A stretch of DNA of 64,000 nt from Nostoc linckia NIES-25 (GCF_002368035.1 NZ_AP018222.1:2630471-2694470); one strand, 5' to 3'. Shown: positions 17,915-28,058, counted from the stretch's first letter. Notes: a model not told the origin generated them from the sequence alone. Translations and numbers: made by a program.

Positions 17915-19627
17915 CTACCTTTTACCAGGAGTACGCCCTCCTTCATCATTACTACCACCATGTGGGTGCGAATTACCAGGGTCACACCCCTCAGCACCAT
18001 TACCAATACCTTGATTGCAATGGCGACGTTCTGCGTCACGTTTCGTTGAAGTTTCAGTAGTTTCCTCAACTGCAACTTCCTGCCGTTGTTGTCCAACAAC
18101 GTATTGTGAGGAGATATTTGCTACCCCTCCAGTGCTATAAAGTGCTTGATATAGCAAAGCAGAGACTTCAGACCTAGTTGCTATCCGTTCGGCATTCAGC
18201 AAATTCACGTCGGGATAGTTTACAACTATACCGCGTTGTGTAAGGGCAGCAATGAGACTGCGATGTTCGCTACTTATATTAGTTGCATCGCTGTAAACAG
18301 ATAAAATCGTATCCGTGGAACCACTGCTTTGATAATTTAATCCCTGTGCTAAGGCTACTAGAATATCTAGGCGAGAAAGGCTTTGAGTGGGGTTAAAATC
18401 TTTACCAATAACAGCATTTAAAAAGCCCATTTGGTAAACATCCCTGATGGCATTGTAAGCCCAGTACCGGCTTGAGACATCCTGAAAAGCTATAGCTTGG
18501 CGAATTTTGCCCTTTGTAAAAGCTTTCCGTAGCATTGCGGCAAATTGGGCACGAGTTACTGGTGCATCTGGGCGGAAAGTTCCATCGGGAAAACCTTCAA
18601 TAATTTCCATTGCAGCTAATTCCGCAATAAAATCTTTAGCCCAGTGATTTGTGGAAACATCCGAAAATCCAACTTGGAGATTGCGAGATACCCCAACTTC
18701 GCGATAATTCATTAGCAGTTGGCTGACATCGTAGCTAGAGTTATCGCTGACTTCAGTTACCTGCACCAAACTACCAGGAGTAGCTTGCAAAGCCCGTGCT
18801 AAGTCTGAACTAAAGATGCTAAAGGAAGACTGGCGGACTAAAGCGAATTCACCTTGGGTGAAAGATACAGGGTAAATACTGGTTGTTTTTACTGTTGATA
18901 AACCTTCTACTTGGAATTGATTAGCTTGGAAGGTTTGGGAACCGCTGAGGAAAGTCACCTTTTGATTGCTGACTTGGGTGAAGTAGTCGTAAGTGGTAGT
19001 ATTTGCATCAATAGCGCCGTCTTGGTCAGCATCAATACCATAAACAGTGCGAATTACTTGATATTCTCTTGGTTTACCTGACAAAATCAGGTTAACTGCG
19101 CTGTTTGCGGATAAACACTCAAATTCGCTGTAGCCAATGAAGCGGTTTTGGAGATCGTATAACCGCACAACAATGCGATCGCTAGCTTTTAACCCTTTAA
19201 CAAATTTTGCTTTTTGCTTAATTTTGTACTTGTAATCGCCCAAAAATCGCTCTTTTAAAAAGTTCTTGTTCTGTTTACTCTTAACAGAAACGCGGGCAAT
19301 TACTTCTGACAAATTACCAGTTGGTTCCCAAATTGCCAGACTAAAACCTGTTTTTTGTCCCTTTACTGAAACCCTACTAGTATTTACTTGAGTGCGGCTT
19401 TCTGTGGTTACAGTTTGTCGTTGGATAGTAGTAGTACTACTCCTTGTTTCTACTTCATTATCGGCTAAAATTTGTTGCTCAGTAGAATTATCAGGAATTT
19501 GGGTGACGATGGTAGAAAACCCTGAAGCTGCGTAAGCAGAAACTATTGGTGAAAACATTGCCACTGAAGTTGCAGCAAGAACGAATTTGCTCAAATGACC
19601 AAAGTAACTTTGATTTGTGTTTTTCAT
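17915..19627 (-). CDS. Secreted S-layer-homology (SLH) domain protein
   Basis: 570 residues. Signal peptide at 1-33 (KFVLAATSVAMFSP...SAYA-AS). Residues 35-300 form a region of unknown fold with threonine- and arginine-rich sequence. Three SLH modules follow at about 319-372 (FSDVSTNHWAKDFIAELAAM), 380-432 (FQDVSSRYWAYNAI) and 440-500 (a weaker copy with YSDATNISSEHRSLIAAL). The tail (505-570) is charged and glycine/histidine-rich. In cyanobacteria SLH proteins attach to peptidoglycan-linked polymer or sit in the cell envelope; porins carry only one N-terminal SLH, so this is not a porin. Probably an envelope structural protein. Confidence 0.9.
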   Translation of the reverse strand: MKNTNQSYFGHLSKFVLAATSVAMFSPIVSAYAASGFSTIVTQIPDNSTEQQILADNEVETRSSTTTIQRQTVTTESRTQVNTSRVSVKGQKTGFSLAIWEPTGNLSEVIARVSVKSKQNKNFLKERFLGDYKYKIKQKAKFVKGLKASDRIVVRLYDLQNRFIGYSEFECLSANSAVNLILSGKPREYQVIRTVYGIDADQDGAIDANTTTYDYFTQVSNQKVTFLSGSQTFQANQFQVEGLSTVKTTSIYPVSFTQGEFALVRQSSFSIFSSDLARALQATPGSLVQVTEVSDNSSYDVSQLLMNYREVGVSRNLQVGFSDVSTNHWAKDFIAELAAMEIIEGFPDGTFRPDAPVTRAQFAAMLRKAFTKGKIRQAIAFQDVSSRYWAYNAIRDVYQMGFLNAVIGKDFNPTQSLSRLDILVALAQGLNYQSSGSTDTILSVYSDATNISSEHRSLIAALTQRGIVVNYPDVNLLNAERIATRSEVSALLYQALYSTGGVANISSQYVVGQQRQEVAVEETTETSTKRDAERRHCNQGIGNGAEGCDPGNSHPHGGSNDEGGRTPGKR

Positions 19628-19807
19628 CTCACACTACCATTCGTCTAAAAAGTCAAAGGGGTATTTGGTATCCCTAACTTAGTAATCCCTTGGGGTAGAT
19701 GAAACTAACATCTCAATTCTGAATATAGCCAATAGGCAAGAAGCAAAAGTTAATAGTCAATATTAAAAAAAGCTTTTTGAGTCGTACCTAGCTTTAGAAA
19801 AATCAAA

Positions 19808-19958
19808 TATAGAAATCCGATTTTATTATTGAAAAAATTTAAGTATGTGTAGGGTGCGTTATTGCGAAGCATAACGCACCAAATCAAATCCTTAAGAATG
19901 GTGCGTTAGCCTTTGGCGTAACTACGTATATTTCAAAAATCAAATATGAGCTTTATAT
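19808..19958. mobile_element. MITE-like element, copy 1
   Basis: About 150 bases with degenerate terminal inverted repeats (left atccgattttattattgaaa; right, reversed, catatttgatttttgaa) enclosing a tgtagggtgcgtta ... taacgcacc hairpin. The same layout recurs at 39713-39865 with 80 percent or so visual identity. The rest of 19628-20120, the gap between SLH and hydrolase genes, shows nothing more than AT-rich DNA. Confidence 0.7.
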
Positions 19959-20120
19959 TAGGATTCCTATTTAATTGGGTAAAAAAAATTCCGTACACTT
20001 CAATTTTTTATCACCCAACCCTCTTACCTCTTAACTATTGCCTGCAAATTCTATGGCAAGATGTGAGATCTGACGCCAGAGAACATTACTATATTTAAGA
20101 GTAGTTTATAAATCTTTATA

Positions 20121-21014
20121 ATGACTGGAACTACACAGCAACCAACAACAGGTACTACCATTAAAAAATTCTTTTGGACTTGGCGGGGCTATAAAATTCA
20201 GTATACCGTCATGGGTACGGGACGCCCTCTGGTATTGGTTCATGGCTTTGGTGCTTCCATTGGACACTGGCGGAAAAATATTCCCGTTTTAGCCAATGCT
20301 GGCTACCAAGTTTTTGCTTTGGATCTTTTGGGTTTTGGCGGTTCTGATAAAGCGCCCATTGATTACAGCGTAGAAGTGTGGGTGGAACTGCTGAAAGATT
20401 TTTGCACAGCGCACATCCAGGAACCGGCTGTATTTATTGGCAACTCCATCGGCGCACTTTTGAGTTTGATAGTACTGGTAGAACATCCAGAAATTGCTGC
20501 TGGCGGTGTTTTGATTAACTCTGCGGGTGGTTTGAGTCATCGTCCCCACGAATTGAATCCGCCGCTAAGGATTGTGATGGCAGCTTTTAATCGGGTTGTG
20601 CGATCGCCAATTACAGGCAACTTTGTTTACAATCGCATTCGCCAAAAAGCCCAGATTCGCCGCACTCTTTACCAAGTTTACCGCGATCGCCAAGCTGTTA
20701 CCGATGAATTAGTCGATCTACTTTATACTCCCTCTTGCGATCCAGGAGCGCAACAAGTTTTCGCCTCGATTCTCACCGCGCCTCCCGGCCCCAGTCCAGA
20801 GGAACTTTTGCCCAAAGTAGAACGTCCTCTTTTGGTAATTTGGGGTGCTGACGATCCCTGGACGCCAATCACTGGGGCAAAGATTTACGAAAAGGCACGT
20901 GAGAAGGGCAAAGACATCAAAATTGTTCCCATTCCCAATGCCGGTCATTGTCCCCACGATGAAGTTCCAGACGTTGTTAATGCCCAGATTGCCCAATGGT
21001 TAGGGCAAATTTGA
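20121..21014 (+). CDS. Alpha/beta-fold hydrolase
   Basis: 297 residues from ATG 20121. Complete alpha/beta-hydrolase marks: oxyanion HGFG at 41-44, nucleophile elbow GNSIGA with S109, acid in WGADDPWTP, and catalytic histidine H276 in NAGHCPHDE. No signal peptide. The aromatic N-terminus (KKFFWTWRGYKIQYTVMG) and the cap region recall cyanobacterial relatives of plastid pheophytinase-like hydrolases, so a chlorophyll or lipid ester is a possible substrate; that is only a suggestion. Stands alone on the plus strand upstream of a kinase gene. Confidence 0.9.
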   Translation: MTGTTQQPTTGTTIKKFFWTWRGYKIQYTVMGTGRPLVLVHGFGASIGHWRKNIPVLANAGYQVFALDLLGFGGSDKAPIDYSVEVWVELLKDFCTAHIQEPAVFIGNSIGALLSLIVLVEHPEIAAGGVLINSAGGLSHRPHELNPPLRIVMAAFNRVVRSPITGNFVYNRIRQKAQIRRTLYQVYRDRQAVTDELVDLLYTPSCDPGAQQVFASILTAPPGPSPEELLPKVERPLLVIWGADDPWTPITGAKIYEKAREKGKDIKIVPIPNAGHCPHDEVPDVVNAQIAQWLGQI

Positions 21015-21206
21015 CAATTTGGCGCATAGACAAGCCACTACCGAACTTTTCCAAAGTAGAAGTAGCTGGCATTATCAAAACAAGGGCATCAGTTTGTGTT
21101 TATGCGCTTTGGGGCCAGTAGAGTAGAAATTCGGTTAACAATCTGGGTGAGTCGCTCTTAATTTTGAATTGCACCTTGACAAAATCAAACTCATGTGGTG
21201 GGTATA

Positions 21207-22262
21207 ATGGAGCTTGATGTGTGTAATGGACATAAAGGGGTAGTTCCCTTGAGTCACCATCCAGATTTTTCACAACAAGGTTATCAAATCATCAGCGAAC
21301 TAGGACGCAACAAAGAAGGGGGACGCGTTACTTATCTAGCTAATGTCCTCAATTGCGATCGCCAAGTAGTAATTAAAGAATTTCGTTTCGCAAGTGCGAT
21401 CGCTGATTGGTCGGGCGTGAAAGCCTATGAACGCGAAATTGAAATATTACAACAACTCAATCATTCCCGCATTCCTCGCTATATAGATTCGTTTGAAATG
21501 CCAGGGTTTTTTTATATGGTTCAAGAATATAAAAATGCCCCATCCTTAGGTTCAAAACGCAGCTTTTATCCCGAACAAATTAAGCAAATTGCTATATCAA
21601 TCTTAGAAATTTTGGTTTATTTGCAAAAGCAAATTCCGCCAATTATTCATCGGGATATTAAACCAGAGAATATTTTGATTGACGAACAACTAAATGCTTA
21701 CTTAGTTGATTTTGGTTTGGCTAAGATACAAAATACAAAAATAGCTCTTAGCAGCTTCGTCACAGGAACCCCAGGCTTCATGCCACCAGAGGAACAATTT
21801 GGTTATCCTCTCACAGAAGCGTCAGACTTATATAGTTTGGGAGCAACGTTAATTTGCTTACTTAGTAATACCCGTTCTGTTGATATTAGTAAGTTAATTG
21901 ATGATAATTACCGCTTTAATTTCCAGAAATTAGTTCCTCAAATCAGCCCGCGTTTTGAGTCGTGGTTAATGAAAATGGTGGAACGCAATCGCAAACGCCG
22001 CTATGCCAATGCGACTGTTGCTTTGGAAGCACTCAAGCCAATTGAGGTTGTTGGTAACGGTACTGGGATAGAAAATTTAATCAGGACAATTAAACCTTTA
22101 AAACGAGTTACTGTATTGGGAATAGCTACAGTAATGACTTTGGCTACTTTGGCAGCAACTTTGATGAGTTGTCAACCTGGCATTACAGTCAGGCAATTGT
22201 TAGAAAGTAAAGAATGTCAGGATTTTGACTTTAATGGGAATTGTCAACAAAAAAGTGAATAG
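21207..22262 (+). CDS. Membrane-anchored Hanks-type Ser/Thr protein kinase
   Basis: About 351 residues from ATG 21207; a GTG at 21195 is in frame. Kinase domain at about 25-285: ATP-binding lysine K57 in VVIKEF, glutamate in the following helix, catalytic HRDIKPEN (D150, K152, N155), DFG at D168, and activation segment GTPGFMPPEE. The glycine loop is loose (GRNKEGG), common in cyanobacterial Pkn2-type kinases. One membrane helix at about 304-325 leaves a short 25-residue tail with two cysteines outside (KECQDFDFNGNC), which is too short to be a ligand-binding domain. Function and targets unknown; no partner gene next to it. Confidence 0.92.
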   Translation: MELDVCNGHKGVVPLSHHPDFSQQGYQIISELGRNKEGGRVTYLANVLNCDRQVVIKEFRFASAIADWSGVKAYEREIEILQQLNHSRIPRYIDSFEMPGFFYMVQEYKNAPSLGSKRSFYPEQIKQIAISILEILVYLQKQIPPIIHRDIKPENILIDEQLNAYLVDFGLAKIQNTKIALSSFVTGTPGFMPPEEQFGYPLTEASDLYSLGATLICLLSNTRSVDISKLIDDNYRFNFQKLVPQISPRFESWLMKMVERNRKRRYANATVALEALKPIEVVGNGTGIENLIRTIKPLKRVTVLGIATVMTLATLAATLMSCQPGITVRQLLESKECQDFDFNGNCQQKSE

Positions 22263-22370
22263 GGAATAGGCAATGGGCAATAGGCAATAGATTTTTTTCA
22301 CAAATCACTGAGGATTGCTATATCAATACTCCCTATTCCCCACTGCCTATATTTCTTCAGAGGTTTAATG

Positions 22371-22979
22371 CTAACTCGCAGCTAAATTTCCCCAACCGAC
22401 GTAGGGCAATTTTGCGGCTGTTGCCCGAACTTGTTCTGCGTTAGCTACTAACTGACCGCAAGCATCCCAAGTACCAGAAATGAAGGTGCTTCTTGTACCC
22501 TCACCAATGAAAACTGGGACAGTGCGATCGCCAATTTCTACTTGCAAAGTTTCCAAATTCACTGTTACATTTGCTTGGGGATTGGCTGCTACTAATTCTT
22601 GCAATTGTTTGACATTAGCAGCATCGGCTGTCACACATGGTATGCCCATTGCCACACAGTTACCGAAAAAGATTTCGGCAAAACTTTCACCAATTAGTGC
22701 TTGAATTCCCCATTTAGCGATCGCTTGGGGTGCGTGTTCCCGTGATGAACCACAGCCAAAATTTCTATTAACTATTAAGATATTCGCCCCTTGGTATTGG
22801 GGTTGGTCAAAGGGATGTTCGCCGTTTAATGCTTTGCGGTCATCAATAAACGCGCCTTCGCCTAACCCATCAAAGGTAACGGCTTTTAAATAGCGGGCGG
22901 GAATAATGCGATCGGTATCTATATCATTGCCCACTAAAGGTATACCGCGCCCTGAAACTGTCTTAACTTCGCTCACCAT
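22371..22979 (-). CDS. leuD: 3-isopropylmalate dehydratase small subunit
   Basis: 202 residues, ATG 22979. It carries the swivelling-domain marks NDIDTDRIIPARYL at 18-31 and FGCGSSREHAPQAI near 73-86, which position substrate for the large subunit. Together with LeuC it isomerises 2-isopropylmalate to 3-isopropylmalate in leucine synthesis. Its length is that of the normal family. It follows leuC on the same strand after a 148-base gap filled with an A/G-rich repeat; the two are probably co-transcribed. Confidence 0.97.
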   Translation of the reverse strand: MVSEVKTVSGRGIPLVGNDIDTDRIIPARYLKAVTFDGLGEGAFIDDRKALNGEHPFDQPQYQGANILIVNRNFGCGSSREHAPQAIAKWGIQALIGESFAEIFFGNCVAMGIPCVTADAANVKQLQELVAANPQANVTVNLETLQVEIGDRTVPVFIGEGTRSTFISGTWDACGQLVANAEQVRATAAKLPYVGWGNLAAS

Positions 22980-22984
22980 ATTAG

Positions 22985-23120
22985 GGATTGGGGATTTGGG
23001 ATTGGGGACTGGGGCAGGGGAGGCAGGGGAAAAGGTTAAAGGTTAAAGGGAAAAGGAATAAATTTAATGTTTCCCCTTTTCCCCTTACCCCTTTCCCAAT
23101 GTTCCATGCCCCACGCCCCT
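22985..23120. repeat. Repeat family of aaaggttaaagggaaaagg type
   Basis: The stretch between leuC and leuD has ggggattt/ttgggg units, then aaaggttaaaggttaaaggg with an inverted ccccttttccccttacccc partner, so it can form a long weak hairpin. The same words recur around 30580-30660, 31470-31510 and 38180-38270. Typical intergenic filler of Nostoc-type genomes. Confidence 0.65.
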
Positions 23121-23127
23121 TTTAAAA

Positions 23128-24531
23128 TTACAACAACTCACGCACGTCAGAGACTTCGCCTTTAATGGCAGCAGTAGCTACCATTGCGGGACTCATTAAT
23201 AATGTGCGACCGGAGGAGGAACCTTGCCTGCCTTTAAAGTTGCGGTTAGAAGACGAGGCACTAATTTGTCTTCCTTCTAGTTTGTCAGGATTCATCGCCA
23301 GACACATGGAACATCCAGGTTCGCGCCATTCAAATCCAGCTTCTTGGAAAATTTTGTCTAGTCCTTCAGCTTCAGCTTCTTCCTTCACCCGTTCGGAACC
23401 AGGGACGACAAAAGCTTTAACTCCCTCGGCAACATGGCGACCTTGGGCAATTTTGGCAGCTTCCCGCAAATCGCTAATTCTGCCATTAGTGCAACTGCCA
23501 ATGAAGCAGACATCAATTTTGGTGCCTTTGATGGCTTGCCCTGGGTATAAATCCATGTAGCGGTAAGCTTCTTCGGCAACAAAGCGGTCTTCTTCGGGCA
23601 ATTCTTCTGGCTGAGGAACAAACTGGTTTACACCGATGCCTTGACCGGGAGTAATTCCCCAGGTCACGGTGGGAGGAATTTCGGCAGCGTCGAATACCAC
23701 CACATCGTCATATTCAGCATCAGCATCACTTTTGATGGATTCCCACCAAGTTACTGCTTTGTCCCAATCTGCACCTTTGGGGGCAAAATCTCTGCCATTG
23801 AGGTAATCGTAGGTGACTCGATCCGGATTGACGTAGCCGCATCTGGCACCGCCTTCGATCGCCATATTGCAGACTGTCATCCTTTCTTCCATATTCATTT
23901 GCTCAAAGGTGGTGCCTGCAAATTCGTAGGCATAGCCCACGCCACCTTTCACGCCAAGGGTGCGGATGATATGTAAAATCACATCTTTGGCATAAACACC
24001 GGGGTTAAGAGTGCCGTTCACTTCAATTTTGCGGACTTTCAGTTTCGATAAGGCGAGGGTTTGGGAAGCCAGAACATCCCGGACTTGGCTAGTACCAATC
24101 CCAAATGCGATCGCCCCAAACGCACCATGACTTGATGTGTGGCTATCTCCACAAGCGATCGTCATTCCCGGTTGGGTCAGTCCCTGTTCTGGAGCGATAA
24201 CGTGAACTATACCCTGACTGCCAGAACCAATATTGTAAAAAGTTATGTTATTTTCTTGACAATTGTGTTCCAGCGCCTCGATCATCTCTTCTGCCAAGGG
24301 ATCGACGAAAGGACGTGCCTGATTTTCTGTAGGCACAATATGGTCTACCGTGGCGACGGTACGCTCAGGAAACAGAACTTTTAAACCCCGCTCGCGTAAC
24401 ATAGCAAAGGCCTGGGGACTAGTAACTTCGTGAACTAGATGAAGCCCAATAAATAGTTGCGTCAGCCCTGAGGGAAGTGTACCAACGGTGTGTAAGTCCC
24501 AAACTTTATCGAATAAAGTACCTTTACTCAT
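23128..24531 (-). CDS. leuC: 3-isopropylmalate dehydratase large subunit
   Basis: 467 residues, ATG 24531. Aconitase superfamily with the three cysteines of a 4Fe-4S cluster: C in IGSCTNGR near 347 and the pair in GCSMCLAMNPD near 407-410. Substrate-loop marks ACGDSHTSSHGAFGA near 128-142 and SSNRNFKGRQG near 430 are present. It is the catalytic half of isopropylmalate isomerase in leucine synthesis, in the cytoplasm. Upstream of leuD in the same direction. Confidence 0.97.
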   Translation of the reverse strand: MSKGTLFDKVWDLHTVGTLPSGLTQLFIGLHLVHEVTSPQAFAMLRERGLKVLFPERTVATVDHIVPTENQARPFVDPLAEEMIEALEHNCQENNITFYNIGSGSQGIVHVIAPEQGLTQPGMTIACGDSHTSSHGAFGAIAFGIGTSQVRDVLASQTLALSKLKVRKIEVNGTLNPGVYAKDVILHIIRTLGVKGGVGYAYEFAGTTFEQMNMEERMTVCNMAIEGGARCGYVNPDRVTYDYLNGRDFAPKGADWDKAVTWWESIKSDADAEYDDVVVFDAAEIPPTVTWGITPGQGIGVNQFVPQPEELPEEDRFVAEEAYRYMDLYPGQAIKGTKIDVCFIGSCTNGRISDLREAAKIAQGRHVAEGVKAFVVPGSERVKEEAEAEGLDKIFQEAGFEWREPGCSMCLAMNPDKLEGRQISASSSNRNFKGRQGSSSGRTLLMSPAMVATAAIKGEVSDVRELL

Positions 24532-24611
24532 ACGTTAATCGGTGTTTAATGAGTCAGAGTTTTCATGGTATCAAAAAAAAGTCTGACTTTTTCTATACGA
24601 TTTATTGATTG

Positions 24612-24668
24612 AGGGGGCAGGGGGCAGGGGGCAGGAGGTAGAGGGCAGGGGGCAGGGGGCAGGGGGAG
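24612..24668. repeat. Tandem heptamer GGGGGCA repeat (STRR)
   Basis: Seven or so imperfect copies of the 7-base unit in the leuC upstream region. Short tandem heptamer repeats of this kind are a known hallmark of heterocystous cyanobacteria. Confidence 0.85.
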
Positions 24669-24742
24669 ATAAGAATCAAACTACTTTTTAACCTTTGAGG
24701 TTCGTCGTTGAATATCTGAGCCTTTGCAATTTTCCGGTGGCA

Positions 24743-25369
24743 TTAACTTAAGTCCAAGTCCTCTGGTGTATTACAGTTAAACAGCATTTCGGGTTCTGGT
24801 AGCGGCAAAACTTCCACAGGATATTGCCGCAACCACTCCTGAAACGATCGCCCCCCTTGGTTGATAAAATCCAAGAGTTGGGGCAAACAGCGACGGCGAT
24901 AAAAACCACAAAGAGGTTCCCAGCCTTTGGGATGATGAGCTAAAGCGGCGATCGCATTATCCTCCACGCGATCGAGTCTAGTTGCCCATTCTTGCAAAAC
25001 TTCAACCTTTAATTTCGGCAAATCGCAAGCCAGCAACAACACCCATTCGGTCTGTACTTGGGCTAGTCCTTGAGCAAACCCAACTAAAGGGCCGTGGGCT
25101 AGAGATTCTCCAGATATCGGCGCTTCTTGGAGAAACTGGCAATCTGGCAAAAGCAAGCCTTGATAGCGTTCTGGCCAAGGAGTAATTATATAAACAGTAT
25201 CGGCACAGCCTTTAGCAATCCCACAAACCCGCTGCAATAATGGCACTCCTTGAATGGGAATCAGAGCTTTATCTTGACCCATACGAGAACTCTTGCCACC
25301 AGCTAAGACAATTGCCGTTAATTTGCAGCAAGTAAAGTTAATAACGCTGTCTTCTTTATCTTTTCCCAC
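24743..25369 (-). CDS. mobA: Molybdenum cofactor guanylyltransferase
   Basis: 208 residues. Nucleotidyltransferase signature LAGGKSSRMGQDKALIPI near 19-36 binds GTP; LLACDLPKL near 108 carries the metal-binding aspartate; the C-terminal FNCNTPEDL is typical of MobA. It joins GMP to molybdopterin to give the bis-MGD cofactor. A GTG start is used (25369), preceded by AGGGAG. It begins only 7 bases after the stop of the thioredoxin-domain gene, so the two are one transcription unit, though no functional link is known. Confidence 0.94.
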   Translation of the reverse strand: MGKDKEDSVINFTCCKLTAIVLAGGKSSRMGQDKALIPIQGVPLLQRVCGIAKGCADTVYIITPWPERYQGLLLPDCQFLQEAPISGESLAHGPLVGFAQGLAQVQTEWVLLLACDLPKLKVEVLQEWATRLDRVEDNAIAALAHHPKGWEPLCGFYRRRCLPQLLDFINQGGRSFQEWLRQYPVEVLPLPEPEMLFNCNTPEDLDLS

Positions 25370-25376
25370 TCCCTAC

Positions 25377-27431
25377 TCACCGATTCTGACTTTGCTGGAC
25401 TTGCTGCAATAACTTCTCTACACTTTCTGCTGGTGCAAGGCATTTCAAACCTTGGCAAACTAAACCAACGCTTCCCTCTGGTAAATCAGATACCACAGTA
25501 AAAACAGCACTCGGCAGAAAGTCGGGGATCAAAGAGTTTATTTGCTCTGTTGTGCTGCGAATCAAAGTTGAATTACGATACCAATCCAAGGCTGTAAATA
25601 AGCTCGGACAAGCTTGGGGAGCGCGATGCATTACACTCCCAAAAGCTTTTAAACCTTGTTCTGCTAAATCCAAATAATGTAGATTATCGGTGAGTAAAGC
25701 CAAACGCACAAGGTTAGCGATCGCTACTCCATTGGCTGATGCTGTGGCGTTATCGGCATAACTCCGTTCGCGCACAATTAAATCTTGACTTGCGTCAATC
25801 GATGCGTTATAATAACCACCTAATTCTACGCTCCAGAGAAATTCGTTAAATTCATCTTGGATAGCGATCGCTCTTTCTAACCATTGCTTGTGTTCGGGAT
25901 TGGCAGCTTGTAAATCCAAAAGAGCTTTAATAAAAAAGGCGTAGTCTTCAGACTGGGCTAAAACGGTTGCTTCTCCTTGATAGTTCAGTCGGTGAAAACG
26001 CCCATCAACAAACTGACGATCTAAAATGAAATTCGCTGCTCGTGCTGCTAATTCCAGGTATGACGCTTGTCGAAATACTCCCGCAGCCCTAGCCAACCCA
26101 GAAATCATCAAGCTATTCCAGGCGACAATCATTTTCGTATCTGTCACTGAGGGAATGCGACCCGGCCAGTTAGTAGTTTTTGCTTCTTGGTTGTTACGAG
26201 CCGGAGGAAAAGTTTCCAGTGACTCAGGGCTAGCGGCATAGCGGATTGTAAACAATTTGCTCAATGCTGCTTCCAGCGTTGCACTCAGTTGCCCGGTATG
26301 GCGTCTTTGCAAAACATTCTTGCCTTCAAAGTTGCCGTTAGGAGTTACCGTAAACTGTTGTTGTAATTCCGTGAGTTCTTCAGAGGTTAACAGTTGTTGT
26401 AATTCGCTGTAACTCCAAACGTAAAAGGCTCCTTCCTCTGGCTCCACTGCTGTGGGTTCGGTGAAACTGTCGGCATCTTGAGCTGCGTAGAAATAACCTT
26501 CAGGGGCGGTCATTTCCCGTTTCAGCCATTCTATGGTACCAGCGATCGCCCTTTCAAAAGCTGGCTCTTGTATTCCTCCACTCCATAAACCAGCTAGATA
26601 CTCGACAATTTGTCCATTGTCATAGAGCATCTTTTCAAAATGGGGTACTGTCCAAGTCGGGTCAACAGTGTAACGATGAAACCCGCCAGCTACATGGTCG
26701 TAAATTCCTCCCAGTGCTAAATCTAATCCTCGCTGGGTACAAACTTCCTTGCCATCATAGCGAGATTCAAAATTAAATCGAGTTCCCCGCAGCGCTAATT
26801 CCGCGTATGGAATCATCGGAAAGCTATTGCCAGTTTGATTGGGAGTAATTATGCCTGTGCTGGTTTCCCAACCTTGCCTAAGTAATTCGCGATCTTCAAG
26901 CTCGTTTGTTGTAGCATCTTGCAATGCCGCAGACGTAAGCAGCGACTCAATAATGATGGCTTTGCGTTGCTGTAAGTCTTGTTTTTCTGTATCGTAATAA
27001 CGGCGTAGTGCTTGTAAAACTTGTAAAAATCCAGGACGACCATAGCGTTGGTCTACAGGAAAATAAGTACCAGCATAAAACGGCACTAAATCCTCAGGGG
27101 AAAGAAAGACATTTAAAGGCCAACCCCCTTGACCGCTCATCATCTGTAAAGCCTGCATGTAAATGCTATCGAGGTCTGGTCTTTCTTCTCGGTCTACCTT
27201 GATGGGAAGAAAGTTAGCATTCATGTAATTGGCGATCGCTACATCGGAAAAAGCCTCGCCTTCCATAACAGTACACCAGTGGCAACTAGAGTAACCAATG
27301 GAGAGAAAAATCGGTTTATCTTGCGCTTTTGCAGTTGCAAGTGCTTCGTCACCCCAGGGCCACCAGTCAATCGGGTTTTCGGCGTGTTTTTGCAGGTACA
27401 GGCTCTTAGCTTCAGCAAGACGATTAGTCAT
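25377..27431 (-). CDS. YyaL/SPATA20-type thioredoxin-domain protein (DUF255)
   Basis: About 684 residues from ATG 27431. Longer reading upstream is open but is made of repeat sequence and unlike the family, whose members begin just before LAEAKSLYLQKHAENPIDW. A thioredoxin-like fold with a CHWC motif (C50, C53) at the N-terminus is followed by an (alpha/alpha) barrel region resembling six-hairpin glycosidases (DHVAGGFHRYTVDPTW, then FEKMLYDN). The biochemical role is not established; the fold suggests redox coupling to an N-acylglucosamine-epimerase-like barrel. First gene of a pair with mobA. Confidence 0.92.
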   Translation of the reverse strand: MTNRLAEAKSLYLQKHAENPIDWWPWGDEALATAKAQDKPIFLSIGYSSCHWCTVMEGEAFSDVAIANYMNANFLPIKVDREERPDLDSIYMQALQMMSGQGGWPLNVFLSPEDLVPFYAGTYFPVDQRYGRPGFLQVLQALRRYYDTEKQDLQQRKAIIIESLLTSAALQDATTNELEDRELLRQGWETSTGIITPNQTGNSFPMIPYAELALRGTRFNFESRYDGKEVCTQRGLDLALGGIYDHVAGGFHRYTVDPTWTVPHFEKMLYDNGQIVEYLAGLWSGGIQEPAFERAIAGTIEWLKREMTAPEGYFYAAQDADSFTEPTAVEPEEGAFYVWSYSELQQLLTSEELTELQQQFTVTPNGNFEGKNVLQRRHTGQLSATLEAALSKLFTIRYAASPESLETFPPARNNQEAKTTNWPGRIPSVTDTKMIVAWNSLMISGLARAAGVFRQASYLELAARAANFILDRQFVDGRFHRLNYQGEATVLAQSEDYAFFIKALLDLQAANPEHKQWLERAIAIQDEFNEFLWSVELGGYYNASIDASQDLIVRERSYADNATASANGVAIANLVRLALLTDNLHYLDLAEQGLKAFGSVMHRAPQACPSLFTALDWYRNSTLIRSTTEQINSLIPDFLPSAVFTVVSDLPEGSVGLVCQGLKCLAPAESVEKLLQQVQQSQNR

Positions 27432-27532
27432 AATCAAATGCAAATAGTTGCCTTCTTTGCTCAGTCTACCTTGTTGCCAGGAATGTTCGTCTAGATTGCT
27501 ATATACACAAGGGACTTCCAATTGCCATTTTT

Positions 27533-27776
27533 GTAGTAGCGTGACAAGGCTAAAATGTTGCAATAGATTAGCAGTAAAAACATCGAATTTATAAAGTTTA
27601 AAGCCCATTTCCTAATGCACTATTTTAGCCTTGTCACGCCAGTAGTAGCGTGACAAGACTAAAATGTTGCAATAGAGTTTATTGTGGGATGGGTGTCCTC
27701 ACCCGTCCAGGCGGGCAGGATGCCCACCCCACAAGAGTTTACTAATGCACTATTTTAAGCTTGCCACGCCAGTAGG
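27533..27776. repeat. Cluster of inverted repeats upstream of yyaL-like gene
   Basis: Unit gtagtagcgtgacaaggct with aaaatgttgcaatag follows at 27533-27576; a palindrome of two such units faces head to head at 27612-27680; a partial copy (cactattttaagcttgccacgcc) is at 27744-27772. Between lies a ggatgggtgtcctcacccg hairpin. The rest of the 27432-28058 gap is another agggtgtgttagcgacagcgtaacgcacc hairpin near 27775-27803 and plain AT-rich DNA. Confidence 0.75.
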
Positions 27777-28058
27777 GTGTGTTAGCGACAGCGTAACGCA
27801 CCGCCAGGTATTTGGGTGTGCTACACCTTTTGCCTAACTACATATTTTATTTTTTGGAAGTCCCCAACAAAAAATCCTACAAAAAGATAATGTTTCACGT
27901 AGGAAAAAATAAAGTTCATTTAAAGCTAAAAACTAAAACCGATACAGATTGAGCTAAAAAACATAGGCAACCTGAAGATAACCCAAGCGTATTGGAGTAA
28001 AAAGCACTAGTGTTAAGTTTTGAATACCACCTAAAGATGTGCAATTTGTAAATTCTTT

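Noticed and set aside
24612..24668. CRISPR or origin-like array before leuC
   Set aside because: Plain heptamer tandem repeats; no DnaA boxes and no spacer structure.
27432..27608. Longer N-terminus of the YyaL-like protein
   Set aside because: The extra 59 codons lie over a repeat unit and are unlike the family start; the internal ATG at 27431 fits.
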